DNA of 32,616 bases from an uncultured Planctomycetaceae bacterium (GCA_903924405.1 CAIYBH010000460.1:1-32616), one strand, 5' to 3'. Counted from the first letter of the stretch, positions 23,405 through 32,590 are shown. Numbers and translations are program-made. Notes: generated from the sequence alone by a model not told the origin.

Positions 23405-26400
23405 ATGTCTTCACGTCAACGGTTCAGATGGCTTCGGAGCCTGGCGCTGGTGATTTCGCTGGTTGGCGTACCGCTGACCGCGAATACAGTGCCGGCGCAG
23501 GATGCCGCATGGAAGTCCCTGGCGGTCCCGGATGCGTGGCGCAGCGTGCCTGGCGGAGACCTTCAGCCGATTGACGGCTACTCGTGGTACCGGACTCTGG
23601 TGCGGATCCCGAAATCGTGGGATGGACAGCAACTGACGTTGTTCATCGAGGCGCTGGATGATGCCCGTTCGTCATGGGTTGCCGGACAACTGGTTGGCGT
23701 AGCAGGTCAGTTTCCGCCGAGCTTTCGCAGCGGACTGGGTGAACGCGGACGCTACACCGTCGAATCGTCGCTGGTGCAGGGCGGCGCGTACATGGCGGTG
23801 GCGATTCGAGTTTTCCAGTATGATCCGCGCCCGAACTTCAGTGTGGCCCCGCCTGTCCTGATGAATGAAGGACGACGGGAAGCTTTAAGACTGGAGGGCG
23901 TCTGGCAGTATCGTCCCGGAGATGACGCGACATGGGCCAATGCGACTCCGAGTGATTTCGGGATTGATCCGCAGCAGGAACTCACCGACGAAGTGGCCTC
24001 GGCCCGAGGCATCTTTCACCGAGTGGACATGGTGGACGACGTGGACCGCTACGTCGCACGACGAAACGGAGACACCGACCCGCTGTCACCCGCACAAGCT
24101 GTCACGCATTTCAAAACACCTGATGATCTCGCTGTGCAAATGGTCCTCGGTGATCCCGACATCGCTCAGCCGTTGTTCATGTCATGGGACGAACGGGGCA
24201 GGCTGTGGGTCATGGAATATCGGCAGTACCCCGATCCGGCTGGCCTGACGATGGTCAGCCGTGACACGTTTCTGCGGACGGTGTACGACAAAGTGCCCAA
24301 GGCTCCTCCCAATCATGTGCCGGGGGCGGATCGCATCAGCATTCACGAGGACACGAATGGCGATGGAGTCTACGACGACCACAAAACGTTTGTGGATGGT
24401 CTGAACATCGCATCGTCATTTGCCATCGGACGTGGCGGAGTGTTTGTGACGAATCCTCCGTACCTGCTGTTCTATGCCGACCGAAATCAGGATGACATCC
24501 CTGACGGAGATCCGGAAGTATTGCTGGAGGGATTCGGACTGGAGGATTCGCACTCAGTCATCAACAGCCTGCGATTTGGCCCGGACGGCTGGCTGTACGG
24601 GGCCCAGGGAAGCACCGTCACCGGTGTCGTCCGGCGTCCGGGAAGCACGGAACCACCCGTTCGTTCACAGGGCCAGATCATCTGGCGTTATCACCCCGAA
24701 AACCAGATTTACGAGGTGTTTGCAGAAGGGGGAGGCAATACATTTGGCTGCGAAATTGATGCCAAAGGGCGGATCTATTCGGGCCACAATGGTGGAGATA
24801 CGCGGGGCTTTCATTATGTGCAGGGAGGCTACTATCGCAAGGGCTTCGGCAAACACGGGCCATTGTCAAATCCCTGGGCCTTTGGCTTTTTTGAGCACAT
24901 GAAGCATCACTCCGTCGCCCGTTTTACCCACAATTTTGTGATTTACGAAGAGGGTCAGCTTCCCGAACGATTTCGGGGACAGCTATTCGGTATCGAACCC
25001 CTGCAGGGCCAGGTGGTTCTCAGCAATTTCCGGCCTTATCAATCCTCCTTCGAAACCGAAGACGTGGAACGAGTCTTGAAAACGGATGACCCGTGGTTTC
25101 GCCCGGTGGATATTAAGACCGGCCCGAGTGGGGACATTTATGTTGCCGACCTGTACGAGCAGCGAATCGATCACAGCAGTCATTATGCCGGTCGAATTCA
25201 TCGCACCAGTGGTCGAATTTATCGCTTGACAACAACAGACCGCATGACGCAGCAGACCACCGCCGGCGAACGACCTTTTTCGGCATCAGTATCGGACTCA
25301 GAGCTGATCGCCACCCTGGATCATCCCTCGAAATGGCATCGTCAGACAGCCATTCGTCTGCTGGGAGACCGCAGGGCCTCGGGAACCATCGCACAACTGC
25401 TGGAGGAGCTTCCTCGCAGCACCGGACAGGCGGCACTGGAACGACTTTGGGCGTTACAAGCTGCCGGCGGTCTGACGGATCAGGCGGCAATTCTTCTGCT
25501 GCAGCATGAAGATCCCTTCGTGCGGGCCTGGACCGTGCGGCTGATCTGTGACATGCAGGCTCCCTCAGCAACGGTAGCCAGCCGAATCGCAGTCAGTGCC
25601 GAATCTGAAGGCTACATCGATGTCCGAAAACAGATGGCCAGCTCGGCGAAGCGACTGTCACCAGCACTGGCCTTGCCGGTGATCCGGGCCCTGCTGCGCT
25701 ACGACGAAGACGCGGCGGATCTGCATCAACCGCTGCTGCTGTGGTGGGCATTGGAATCGCAATTGTCACGTGCAGACGCCGCGACGGTCATCAGTACACT
25801 GCTCAGCACGCCGGAAGTCTGGCAACGCCAATTGGTGCGGGGCACACTTCTGGAACGGATGATGAAACGGTATGCCCTTTCCGGGACTCGTCAGGACCTG
25901 CTGTCGGCAGCCGCCCTGCTGAACGCCGCTCCGGACAAGCAGGCGACGGAATTACTGTTGAAGGGCTTTGAAGAGGGATTTCAGGGACGCAGTCTGGCCG
26001 GAATTCCGCAGGAACTTGTGGACGCCCTCGCAAAAAGTGGCGGCGGTTCGCTGGCTCTGCGTTTTCGACAAGCTCAGCCCACGGCACTGGTCGAAGCCAT
26101 CAGCATCCTGAACAACCCGCAGGCGCCGGCGGCCCAGCGACTGCCCCTGATTGAAATCTCCGGCCAGTTGCAACGTCCGGAATTGTCCGCTCCGCTGCTC
26201 AGTCTGCTAGACCGCGACACAGAGCCCGCTGTAACGGCCGCGGCCTTAACCGCTCTGCAGAACTTCGATCAGCCAGCGGTGGCCGCCGCCGTCCTGCAAC
26301 GTTACACACAGTTTCAGGAACCCGCATCGATGGCCGCCGAAGCCTTACTGGTCAGCCGCGCTGCATGGTCTGCCGAACTGGTCAAAGCCGTCAGTGATGG

Positions 26401-26989
26401 ACGCATTCCCGGTGATCGCGTTTCCGCACCAGCAATCCGCCGAATGCTGCTGCACCAGAATCCGGCACTGGAGCAGAGTATCCGGCAGATCTGGGGAGAA
26501 CTTGCAGGTCTGTCGGCCGCCGACATTCAGGCAGAAACGGGACGTGCGCAGGCTGCCTTGGCCTCCGGCACCGGAAATCCCCGCGTCGGAAAGCAGGTGT
26601 TCATGCAGAACTGTGGCCGTTGCCATTTGCTGTTTGAAGAAGGCGGGCGTGTTGGCCCGGACCTGACCCCGTTCGCACGCGATAATCTCGAACGCATGCT
26701 CTCCAGCATCATCAATCCCGGTCTGGAAATTCGTGAAGGCTTTGAAAACCACCTCGTACTGACCGTGGATGGTCGAGTCCTCAATGGCTTTCTTGTCGAA
26801 CGCGACAGCCAGATTGTCATCCTCCGCGGTGTTGATGGGCAGAATGTGATTCTGAAACAGGAAGACATCGAGGAACTGAAGGTGGTTCCACAGTCCGTCA
26901 TGCCCGAGGGCCTGCTGAAAAACCTGAACGAGCAGCAATTGCGTGATCTGTTCGCCTATCTGCGTTCCACGCAACCCGTGAATTACTAA
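23405..26989 (+). CDS. PVC-type haem-binding CxxCH protein with propeller and HEAT-like repeats
   Basis: A 1194-residue exported protein. Signal peptide at about 1-31 (LALVISLVGVPLTANTVPAQD). Residues about 35-175 resemble a sugar-binding jelly-roll of the beta-galactosidase N-terminal kind (YSWYRTLVRIPKSWDG, then LTLFIEALDDARSSWVAG). A propeller of the PVC membrane-bound dehydrogenase type follows (about 225-610: MSWDERGRLWVMEYRQYPDP, a DTNGDGVYDDH calcium-like loop, LRFGPDGWLYGAQGS). Alpha-helical HEAT-like repeats occupy about 620-1040. The C-terminal cytochrome c domain has CGRCH (Cys1070, Cys1073, His1074) and a likely distal Met1166 in SVMPEG. Such proteins are periplasmic and thought to oxidise sugars or related compounds and pass electrons to haem; the substrate is unproven. 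There is no clear ribosome binding site. The gene appears to stand alone. Confidence 0.9.
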   Translation: MSSRQRFRWLRSLALVISLVGVPLTANTVPAQDAAWKSLAVPDAWRSVPGGDLQPIDGYSWYRTLVRIPKSWDGQQLTLFIEALDDARSSWVAGQLVGVAGQFPPSFRSGLGERGRYTVESSLVQGGAYMAVAIRVFQYDPRPNFSVAPPVLMNEGRREALRLEGVWQYRPGDDATWANATPSDFGIDPQQELTDEVASARGIFHRVDMVDDVDRYVARRNGDTDPLSPAQAVTHFKTPDDLAVQMVLGDPDIAQPLFMSWDERGRLWVMEYRQYPDPAGLTMVSRDTFLRTVYDKVPKAPPNHVPGADRISIHEDTNGDGVYDDHKTFVDGLNIASSFAIGRGGVFVTNPPYLLFYADRNQDDIPDGDPEVLLEGFGLEDSHSVINSLRFGPDGWLYGAQGSTVTGVVRRPGSTEPPVRSQGQIIWRYHPENQIYEVFAEGGGNTFGCEIDAKGRIYSGHNGGDTRGFHYVQGGYYRKGFGKHGPLSNPWAFGFFEHMKHHSVARFTHNFVIYEEGQLPERFRGQLFGIEPLQGQVVLSNFRPYQSSFETEDVERVLKTDDPWFRPVDIKTGPSGDIYVADLYEQRIDHSSHYAGRIHRTSGRIYRLTTTDRMTQQTTAGERPFSASVSDSELIATLDHPSKWHRQTAIRLLGDRRASGTIAQLLEELPRSTGQAALERLWALQAAGGLTDQAAILLLQHEDPFVRAWTVRLICDMQAPSATVASRIAVSAESEGYIDVRKQMASSAKRLSPALALPVIRALLRYDEDAADLHQPLLLWWALESQLSRADAATVISTLLSTPEVWQRQLVRGTLLERMMKRYALSGTRQDLLSAAALLNAAPDKQATELLLKGFEEGFQGRSLAGIPQELVDALAKSGGGSLALRFRQAQPTALVEAISILNNPQAPAAQRLPLIEISGQLQRPELSAPLLSLLDRDTEPAVTAAALTALQNFDQPAVAAAVLQRYTQFQEPASMAAEALLVSRAAWSAELVKAVSDGRIPGDRVSAPAIRRMLLHQNPALEQSIRQIWGELAGLSAADIQAETGRAQAALASGTGNPRVGKQVFMQNCGRCHLLFEEGGRVGPDLTPFARDNLERMLSSIINPGLEIREGFENHLVLTVDGRVLNGFLVERDSQIVILRGVDGQNVILKQEDIEELKVVPQSVMPEGLLKNLNEQQLRDLFAYLRSTQPVNY

Positions 26990-27147
26990 GCGATCTCCAT
27001 GTGTTGTCATGGCGGAGTGACACACGGGGTGCGATCGAGACGCATGCCTCGGATTTCCCATCCCGGCATGCCAGCCTTTTCAATTTCATTCCACGCCAAC
27101 AGACTCCCCAAACGGCCTTACAGGCCTGAAGAGTTTTAAGGTCAGCC

Positions 27148-27555
27148 ATGTCCGAGTCGATTGTCCAGGTGCAGCAGATTGATCATGTGACATTTGTGGT
27201 CAAAGATGTCGAAGCCAGTCGCCGATTTTATGTGGGAGTGCTGGGTATGCGCGAGGTGGCTCGCCCCGCATTTTCCTTTGGTGGGGCGTGGTTCCAGGCA
27301 GGCGCGACCCTGGTGCATTTGATCGAAGAGCATGACAAAAGCGGTCCGGCAGGATTTCCCGTTGAAGTACTCGAACGATCGACTCGCAACCATCACATCG
27401 CCTTCACTGTGGCCGACGCGAGAGAAGCAGCACGCCTGCTGAAGGCCGCCGGTTATCCACTTCTGGACGATGCCAAACTGCGTCCGGATGGTGCGGTGCA
27501 GGTGTTCGTGGTGGATCCCGACCACCACGTCATTGAGCTGTGTTCGGGCCCCTGA
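27148..27555 (+). CDS. VOC family (glyoxalase/dioxygenase-fold) protein
   Basis: A 135-residue single-chain VOC protein with two beta-alpha-beta-beta-beta modules. The first strand is QIDHVTFVVKDVEASRRFYVGVLGM, and the second module starts HHIAFTVADAREAARLL and ends FVVDPDHHVIEL. Likely metal ligands, by position in the fold, are His13, His57, His83 and Glu130. It is cytoplasmic. Members act as glyoxalase, dioxygenase, epimerase or antibiotic-resistance proteins, and the motifs here do not separate these. ATG 27148 has AAGG about seven bases upstream. It follows the cytochrome gene by 158 bases and is probably its own unit. Confidence 0.85.
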   Translation: MSESIVQVQQIDHVTFVVKDVEASRRFYVGVLGMREVARPAFSFGGAWFQAGATLVHLIEEHDKSGPAGFPVEVLERSTRNHHIAFTVADAREAARLLKAAGYPLLDDAKLRPDGAVQVFVVDPDHHVIELCSGP

Positions 27556-27660
27556 AGGTTGCCGGATGATGGGGCTCCGCCAGTGATCTGCCCGCGAGGT
27601 GATCGTGCCGCCGCATCAGCCTTTTTCCATCTCACGTCCGCTGCATCCTTCACCACCATG

Positions 27661-27706
27661 AAAAAAGGCAATCGCAAACACGCGTTTGGCGTGCATTGCG
27701 ATTGCC
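27661..27706 (-). terminator. Intrinsic terminator of the Cys-rich gene
   Basis: On the minus strand GGCAATCGCAA pairs with its complement across an inner GC hairpin (CACGC/GCGTG around a five-base loop), spanning 27667-27706, and is followed directly by six T residues (27666-27661). It lies 57 bases after the stop codon of the minus-strand Cys-rich gene. It is the clearest rho-independent terminator in the window. Confidence 0.9.
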
Positions 27707-27763
27707 TGAGGGGATTTGAGTCAGCGGTTCACCGGCTGGAAGAAACGCTGAGTCTGTTGGGGA

Positions 27764-28603
27764 TTACAGGCGTTGATGACCTTCCGCCATCGGAGCAGAA
27801 ATCCAACGGACGCGAGACGATGTTGCGGTCTGTGAAGCTGAGCGATTCGCAGCAGGGGCGACCGCAGTTTTTGTCGCCAGGCGTGGGGAACGGAGCACTT
27901 CGTTGATCTGACTGGAACGTTCGGCAAGCACCGTACGGCCAGGTCGGCTGGCCTGGGGAGCCGTTCCGGAAGCGGGAGCCGGTTCAACCTCCGGCTGGAA
28001 CGAATCACCGCCCTCGGCGGGCTTGTCGGCTGGTGCCGGTGTCGCTGGATCGTTGAGTTCCGGCAGTGGCGGCTTGTTGGAAATCTCGTTGTCTGCGCCG
28101 AATGGAGCCGGCTCGGTTGGCGACGTCCGGAAGTCGTCTGCTGGAGTGGTCTCAGGGCGTCGCGTTGCCGGCGCACTGAATGTTTCTTCGTTTCGAGGCC
28201 GCGGATCTGCTTCTGGTTCCGGAGCGGTTGATGGGGCTGGCTTTGCCGCAGGAGCCTTATCGTATGTCCCGGCAGGTTCGCTGAAGTTGTTGTCGATCTG
28301 AGGCTTCAGAGTCCCGGCGTTTGACGAGTTGGTGCCCGCACAAGCACCAGTTGCACAGTTGCTGCCGCACGCACAGGGATCACAGCAGACCGGTGCACAA
28401 CAGGCGTCGCCCAAAACAGGAGCATACGATGTGGAATACACCGGAAACGCAGGAGCGTACATGGCGGAATAGGTTCCGTAGGTTGGCGCAGAGTAGCCGT
28501 AGCCACCTCCCCAACCAAATGGCCACCAGCAGCACGCCTGAACCGAAGCAGAACCGGCCAGCAGGCCGACCGTTGCCAGCAGAGCGGCACCAAAACGTTT
28601 CAT
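27764..28603 (-). CDS. Exported Cys-rich, Pro/Ala-rich protein
   Basis: A 279-residue protein with a clear signal peptide (MKRFGAALLATVGLLAGSASVQA, cleavage after residue 23). The mature N-terminus is Trp/Gly/Tyr-rich (CCWWPFGWGGGYGYS), then a dense Cys cluster at about 68-88 (ACCAPVCCDPCACGSNC). A long, low-complexity region rich in Pro, Ala, Glu and Ser follows (about 100-230), and a basic tail. The Cys cluster suggests disulphide cross-linking or metal binding in a wall or surface structure; the disordered middle suggests a spacer. Cys- and Pro-rich secreted proteins of this sort are common in Planctomycetota, and I do not recognise a named family. A GAGGA ribosome binding site precedes the ATG, two dyads lie upstream, and an intrinsic terminator lies downstream, so it is a single-gene transcript. 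Confidence 0.8.
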   Translation of the reverse strand: MKRFGAALLATVGLLAGSASVQACCWWPFGWGGGYGYSAPTYGTYSAMYAPAFPVYSTSYAPVLGDACCAPVCCDPCACGSNCATGACAGTNSSNAGTLKPQIDNNFSEPAGTYDKAPAAKPAPSTAPEPEADPRPRNEETFSAPATRRPETTPADDFRTSPTEPAPFGADNEISNKPPLPELNDPATPAPADKPAEGGDSFQPEVEPAPASGTAPQASRPGRTVLAERSSQINEVLRSPRLATKTAVAPAANRSASQTATSSRVRWISAPMAEGHQRL

Positions 28604-28633
28604 GGATCATCCTCAACGTTGAAAACTGTCGTA

Positions 28634-28674
28634 ATTGGTAACCAATGAGTATTTGCAGCCAGTCCAGAGGACTG
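28634..28674 (-). promoter_or_regulatory. Two short dyads upstream of the Cys-rich gene
   Basis: ATTGGT-A-ACCAAT at 28634-28646 and CAGTCC-AGA-GGACTG at 28660-28674, both perfect six-bp arms. The first is 30 bases before the start codon, in the region expected for the leader or core promoter. They could be operators or leader hairpins; there is no direct evidence for a bound regulator. Confidence 0.35.
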
Positions 28675-29339
28675 ACAAGGCGACATCTTCCGAGCGTCTG
28701 AAGGCTGTGTTCAGACGCCTAAAACTGCGGAAAGTTGCCTGCCAGTGGAGTTTCGGGATCGAGTTATGTCACGGGCCCTGTGCGCTCACTTTTTGTAACG
28801 CCAAGTCCGGAACGAGAGCGAACGTACCGACCGGGTAACCCGGCTGAGCCGCTTTGGAAACGGGACTGGTTCCACCAGGAGACAACGATCTGCTGAAGAC
28901 AGACCGTCTGTTGTCCTGATTCAGTGCTGTTGCTCGGCTTTGGTCACGTGCTCTTCACCCACTGCCCACCCGTTCTCAAACGGCCCTCAACTGTGCCGCG
29001 ATCGCATCCTGCGCTCATCAAACGCTGTGCCACCAAGCTCTGCAACCCGCAAAAAGCTTGCCGTTTGCCCTGCATTCCCCTTTTTACAGTGGCCGCTCGG
29101 GGGTTGTCAAATATTCCCTTGAACAATCCGCGGCATCTCAAAAACTCGAACCCGGACCGCTGGCTGCTCCTGACCGAACAAACCCGCTGTCGGCTGTCGG
29201 GCCCCGTGACCTGTGGCTCTGCGTCATGAAACAGCCCTGACGACTCAGGCTGGACGACCATTGGCACGAGCGGCACAATTGGGAGCAGCGGCACCGGGAG
29301 CCCCGTGACCGCTGTGGACGCGACGTCCAGCATCCAGGG

Positions 29340-29348
29340 TGCTATACT
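29340..29348 (+). promoter_or_regulatory. Possible extended -10 promoter for the nuclease gene
   Basis: TGCTATACT, a TGn extended -10 with TATACT close to the sigma-70 consensus, about 110 bases upstream of the nuclease start. No good -35 is found 16-18 bases upstream, which is tolerable for extended -10 promoters. Weak evidence. Confidence 0.35.
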
Positions 29349-29459
29349 CGCGGCAAACTTCCGGCACGGAGTTGGCCTGGACCACGGTTGCGTGTCCGCC
29401 ACCACCAGGGCCGGGATTCATCACCGCAACTGCGCGACGGCGCGGGAATGGAGTCGTGC

Positions 29460-32400
29460 ATGCCGATTTCCCGACATTTTCTGGGACTGGACCGCCCTGC
29501 TCTGCTGTCCGTCTGCGACTACCTGATCACGCGGTACGCTCATGGGGATGAATTTGATCTGTCGAAGGTGATTCTGGTGGTTCCGGGGCGGCGAGCTGGT
29601 CGGCGGATGCTGGAAACGCTTGTGCAGCGGGCTGGCGAGCGATGGCCTGGGATGCGGCCACCTCGGATCGTGACATTTCACAGTTTCCCGGAACTGCTGT
29701 ACCCACAGCAGCATCCGGCGGCAGACGAGCTGACGCAGTTGCTGGTTTGGCGTACCGCATTGTTCGCCCTGCCTCCCCAGCAGATCCGCGCGGCTCTGCC
29801 TCACCCGCCGGATCCGGCGTCGGTCAATTCGTGGCTGGCGCTCTGCAAATCGCTGATGCGACAGCACAACGAACTGGCCGCTGAGGGACTGGATTTCGAC
29901 GATGTCTTCACAGCTCTGTCACGTTCCGATGAGGCGCAGGAAGCAGATCGCTGGAAATCGCTGCGGCGGATTCAGGCCGAATACCTGACGCAGATGGACC
30001 AGATTGATCTCTGGGATGCCCAGACAGCGCGCCTGGTAGCCGTGGAACAGCAGGAGTGCCATACCGACTGCGACGTACTGCTGGTGGCAACCGTCGATAT
30101 CAATCGTATCGTGCGGCAGATGCTGGATCAGATCTCTGAACGAGTGACAGCACTGATTCATGCGTCGGCGGATGATCACGAGGCCTTCGATGACTATGGC
30201 TGCGTCGTTCCCGAACACTGGGAATTCCGAGCGGCAGAAATCACGGATGAGCAGACCTGCATCACCGGTACGCCTCAGGATCAGGCGCGACGAATGGCGG
30301 AACTGCTTGCGTCCTTTCAGGGACACTACCGTCCCGACGACATCACCATCGGTGTCGCGGATGATGAAATGGTCCCGACGCTGCTGCAGTCCCTGGCTGA
30401 TGCAGGTGTCGTTGGACACTGGCCTGTGGGTACCCAGTTGAAACAGACTCGCCCGGCGCGGCTGCTGCATGCGGTCACCCTGCACATCGCGTCGGCCCGT
30501 GACGATCTGCCCCCTGACTTTTCCACACTGGCAGATCTCGTGCGTCATCCGGATATCGGGGACTGGATTCAGAACCATTTGCAACAGGTCTTCGACGATC
30601 CCGATGTGCAGGCACGCATCCCGTTCTGGCTGGATGAACTGGATGCCTACATGGCCACGCACCTGCAGATGACTCCCGGAACCATGCTGGGGAAAGCCCC
30701 GCGACGACTGATCGTGGCCGAGGTCTGCCGCGCTGTGGAAAGCCTGCTGCGCTGCCTGATCCCGGAATCGAACACGGCCGAGAACGCGCTCTCTGCCGTC
30801 GGACGAATTCACCCGGATGGTGCGATTCCAGCGCGCCAGAAAACCTTTGATGATCAACTGGCTCTGCTGGAACAATCGCTCACTCGACAACTGGAACTCC
30901 CCCGGCCACTTTCCGCATGGTCAGAAGGCATGATTCGCCTGCTGGCGACGATCTATGGTTCGCGTGAACTTCTGGCTGATAACGATGTGGATCGCGGGAT
31001 CGCTCGCTACATCGCAGATCTGCAGGATCAGAATGAACGGTTGAAGCGTATTCCCCAACACGCCATGCCTCAGTGCACCGCCGCTCAGGCCCTGCAGCTG
31101 CTGCCCGGTCAGCTGGCTGAAGAAGCCCTGTCAGCAACGTGGAGATCAGACGCCATTGAACTGATGGGCTGGCTGGATCTGCCACTCGATGACGCCCCCG
31201 TGCTGATTGTCACAGGGTTCAATGAAGGCAATGTCCCGGAATCCGGAGGATCTGATGCCTTCATGCCCAATAGCCTCCGCTCCCAACTGAATCTCAGGGA
31301 CAATCGCGGACGGTACGCGCGGGATGCCTGTGTGCTGCACACCATCCTGCACAGCCGGCGCAAAGTCTGGTTTATCATGGGCCGCACCGCTGCAGATGGC
31401 AATCCCCTCGCCCCAGGACGACTCTGGCTGGCCTGCCCGCCCTCCGCACTGCCACACAGAGTTCGCTGGTTTTACGAACCGGAACATCAGCCGGAACCGA
31501 CTCCGCCCCCCGACTCTATCGAAACCGAATCCACCCCCGCGGCGGTGGATCGCACCCTCAGCGGTTTCCTCGTTCCCGCACCGGTCGATGTGCCGCCAGC
31601 CCCTGAAGTCCTGGCCGTGACCGCCTTTCGCGAGTATCTGCAGTGTCCCTATCGCTATTTCCTTCGCCGTGAACTGCGTCTGGGGTCAGTTGACCATGAG
31701 GTCCGTGAACTGTCCGCCTCTGCCTTCGGTAACCTGATCCACCTCGTCCTCGACAAATTCGGTGAATCCTCCGTCAAACACGCCACCGAACCGGATGCCA
31801 TTCGCTCCATGCTGATGGATGAACTGCATCGGCAGGCCCTCGGCCTGTTCGGACGATCGCGTTCCGCTACCGTCAGCGTGCAGCTGAAAATGATCGAAAG
31901 CCGCCTCAGCGCCTTCGCTGAATGGCAGGCACGCACTGCCAGTGAAGGCTGGCGTATCATCCTGACCGAACGCAAGCTGTACTGCGAGGACTTCCGTGAC
32001 AGCCACGATCGCCCTGTTCGACTGGAAGGCCGCGTCGATCGCATCGATCGCCACCTGACCTCAGGCGCACACCGAGTGATCGATTACAAGACCAGTGAAA
32101 CTGCGGAAGAACCTGAGAAAACTCATCGCAATCGTGAAGGCTGGGTGGACCTTCAGCTCCCCCTCTATCGGCTGCTGATCCGCTCACTGGCTATCAAAGG
32201 CGAAATCGAACTGGGATACGTCCAGCTTCCCGGTGACCTGGCCAAAGTCGGCTTTGCACCCGCCGAATGGTCGGAAAGCGATCTGCAGGACGCGGAAGAT
32301 CTGGCGCGGACCATCGCCGCAGAGATCATCGACCTGAAAATCACCGATGTGCCCCGCCTGAACGATCTGCGTTACGCAGAATCAGAACGGATCTGTCAGG

Positions 32401-32462
32401 ACACCGTCATCGATCGCAACCTGCCATGGCTGAAAACATGGCAGGGGAGGATTAGAGAGTAG
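29460..32462 (+). CDS. PD-(D/E)XK nuclease family protein, AddB-like
   Basis: A 1000-residue protein with an inactive-looking helicase-like N-terminal part and a RecB-family nuclease at the C-terminus. Nuclease residues are intact: His761 (GNLIHLVLDKF), Asp860 (GRVDRID), Asp875-Tyr-Lys877 (VIDYKTS), and Gln899...Tyr903 (QLPLYR). The N-terminus has VILVVPGRRAGRRMLETL where helicases have a Walker A loop, but without GKT/S, as expected for AddB-type subunits. The Cys cluster that holds the iron-sulphur clamp of AddB is absent; only one Cys lies after the nuclease motifs. It probably acts with a helicase-nuclease partner (AddA type) in processing double-strand breaks; that partner is not in the window. 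ATG 29460 has GGAG six bases upstream (29450-29453); longer in-frame starts at 29388 and 29448 are less supported. Confidence 0.82.
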   Translation: MPISRHFLGLDRPALLSVCDYLITRYAHGDEFDLSKVILVVPGRRAGRRMLETLVQRAGERWPGMRPPRIVTFHSFPELLYPQQHPAADELTQLLVWRTALFALPPQQIRAALPHPPDPASVNSWLALCKSLMRQHNELAAEGLDFDDVFTALSRSDEAQEADRWKSLRRIQAEYLTQMDQIDLWDAQTARLVAVEQQECHTDCDVLLVATVDINRIVRQMLDQISERVTALIHASADDHEAFDDYGCVVPEHWEFRAAEITDEQTCITGTPQDQARRMAELLASFQGHYRPDDITIGVADDEMVPTLLQSLADAGVVGHWPVGTQLKQTRPARLLHAVTLHIASARDDLPPDFSTLADLVRHPDIGDWIQNHLQQVFDDPDVQARIPFWLDELDAYMATHLQMTPGTMLGKAPRRLIVAEVCRAVESLLRCLIPESNTAENALSAVGRIHPDGAIPARQKTFDDQLALLEQSLTRQLELPRPLSAWSEGMIRLLATIYGSRELLADNDVDRGIARYIADLQDQNERLKRIPQHAMPQCTAAQALQLLPGQLAEEALSATWRSDAIELMGWLDLPLDDAPVLIVTGFNEGNVPESGGSDAFMPNSLRSQLNLRDNRGRYARDACVLHTILHSRRKVWFIMGRTAADGNPLAPGRLWLACPPSALPHRVRWFYEPEHQPEPTPPPDSIETESTPAAVDRTLSGFLVPAPVDVPPAPEVLAVTAFREYLQCPYRYFLRRELRLGSVDHEVRELSASAFGNLIHLVLDKFGESSVKHATEPDAIRSMLMDELHRQALGLFGRSRSATVSVQLKMIESRLSAFAEWQARTASEGWRIILTERKLYCEDFRDSHDRPVRLEGRVDRIDRHLTSGAHRVIDYKTSETAEEPEKTHRNREGWVDLQLPLYRLLIRSLAIKGEIELGYVQLPGDLAKVGFAPAEWSESDLQDAEDLARTIAAEIIDLKITDVPRLNDLRYAESERICQDTVIDRNLPWLKTWQGRIRE

Positions 32463-32590
32463 AGAGTATGCAGTATGGAGTATGGGTGCCGTATTCACGC
32501 CCCACGCCCCACGCCCCACTGACCACTGACCACTGACCACTGACCACTGACCACTGACCACTGACCACTGAAAACTGAAAACTGACTCAG
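32451..32590. repeat. Compound heptanucleotide array, twenty 7-bp units in one phase
   Basis: Read from 32451 in sevens, the DNA passes through AGTAKRG-like units (32458-32485), three CCCCAC(G/T) units (32500-32520), seven exact GACCACT units (32521-32569), two GAAAACT units (32570-32583) and GACTCAG. Only GTGCCGT and ATTCACG (32486-32499) break the pattern, and they still keep the 7-bp phase. The first units overlap the stop codon of the nuclease gene (32460-32462), and the last includes the probable stop of a convergent gene (32587-32589). It resembles the STRR heptanucleotide repeats of cyanobacteria. Confidence 0.85.

Larger units (their letters stand above)
28604..29459. other. Largest non-coding interval, 856 bases
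   Basis: It separates the minus-strand Cys-rich gene from the plus-strand nuclease gene and must hold both promoters. I see two short dyads near the Cys-rich gene and an extended -10 sequence near the nuclease gene (separate entries). A minus-strand open frame of 153 codons (28944-29405) has no recognisable motif and I do not accept it as a gene. No RNA gene structure was recognised. Confidence 0.5.

Noticed and set aside
27000..27026. Imperfect hairpin after the large cytochrome gene (GTGTTGTCA with TGACACAC)
   Set aside because: One bulge and no T-run; not enough for a terminator.
28944..29405. A 153-codon minus-strand open frame in the largest gap
   Set aside because: No recognisable motif or ribosome binding site, and it covers the likely promoter region of the nuclease gene.
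29919..30890. A 323-codon minus-strand open frame inside the nuclease gene
   Set aside because: Antisense to a gene with intact catalytic motifs; its own translation shows no domain.
32500..32583. The short repeats at the right edge as a CRISPR array
   Set aside because: Units are 7 bases, contiguous and without spacers; no cas gene is present.
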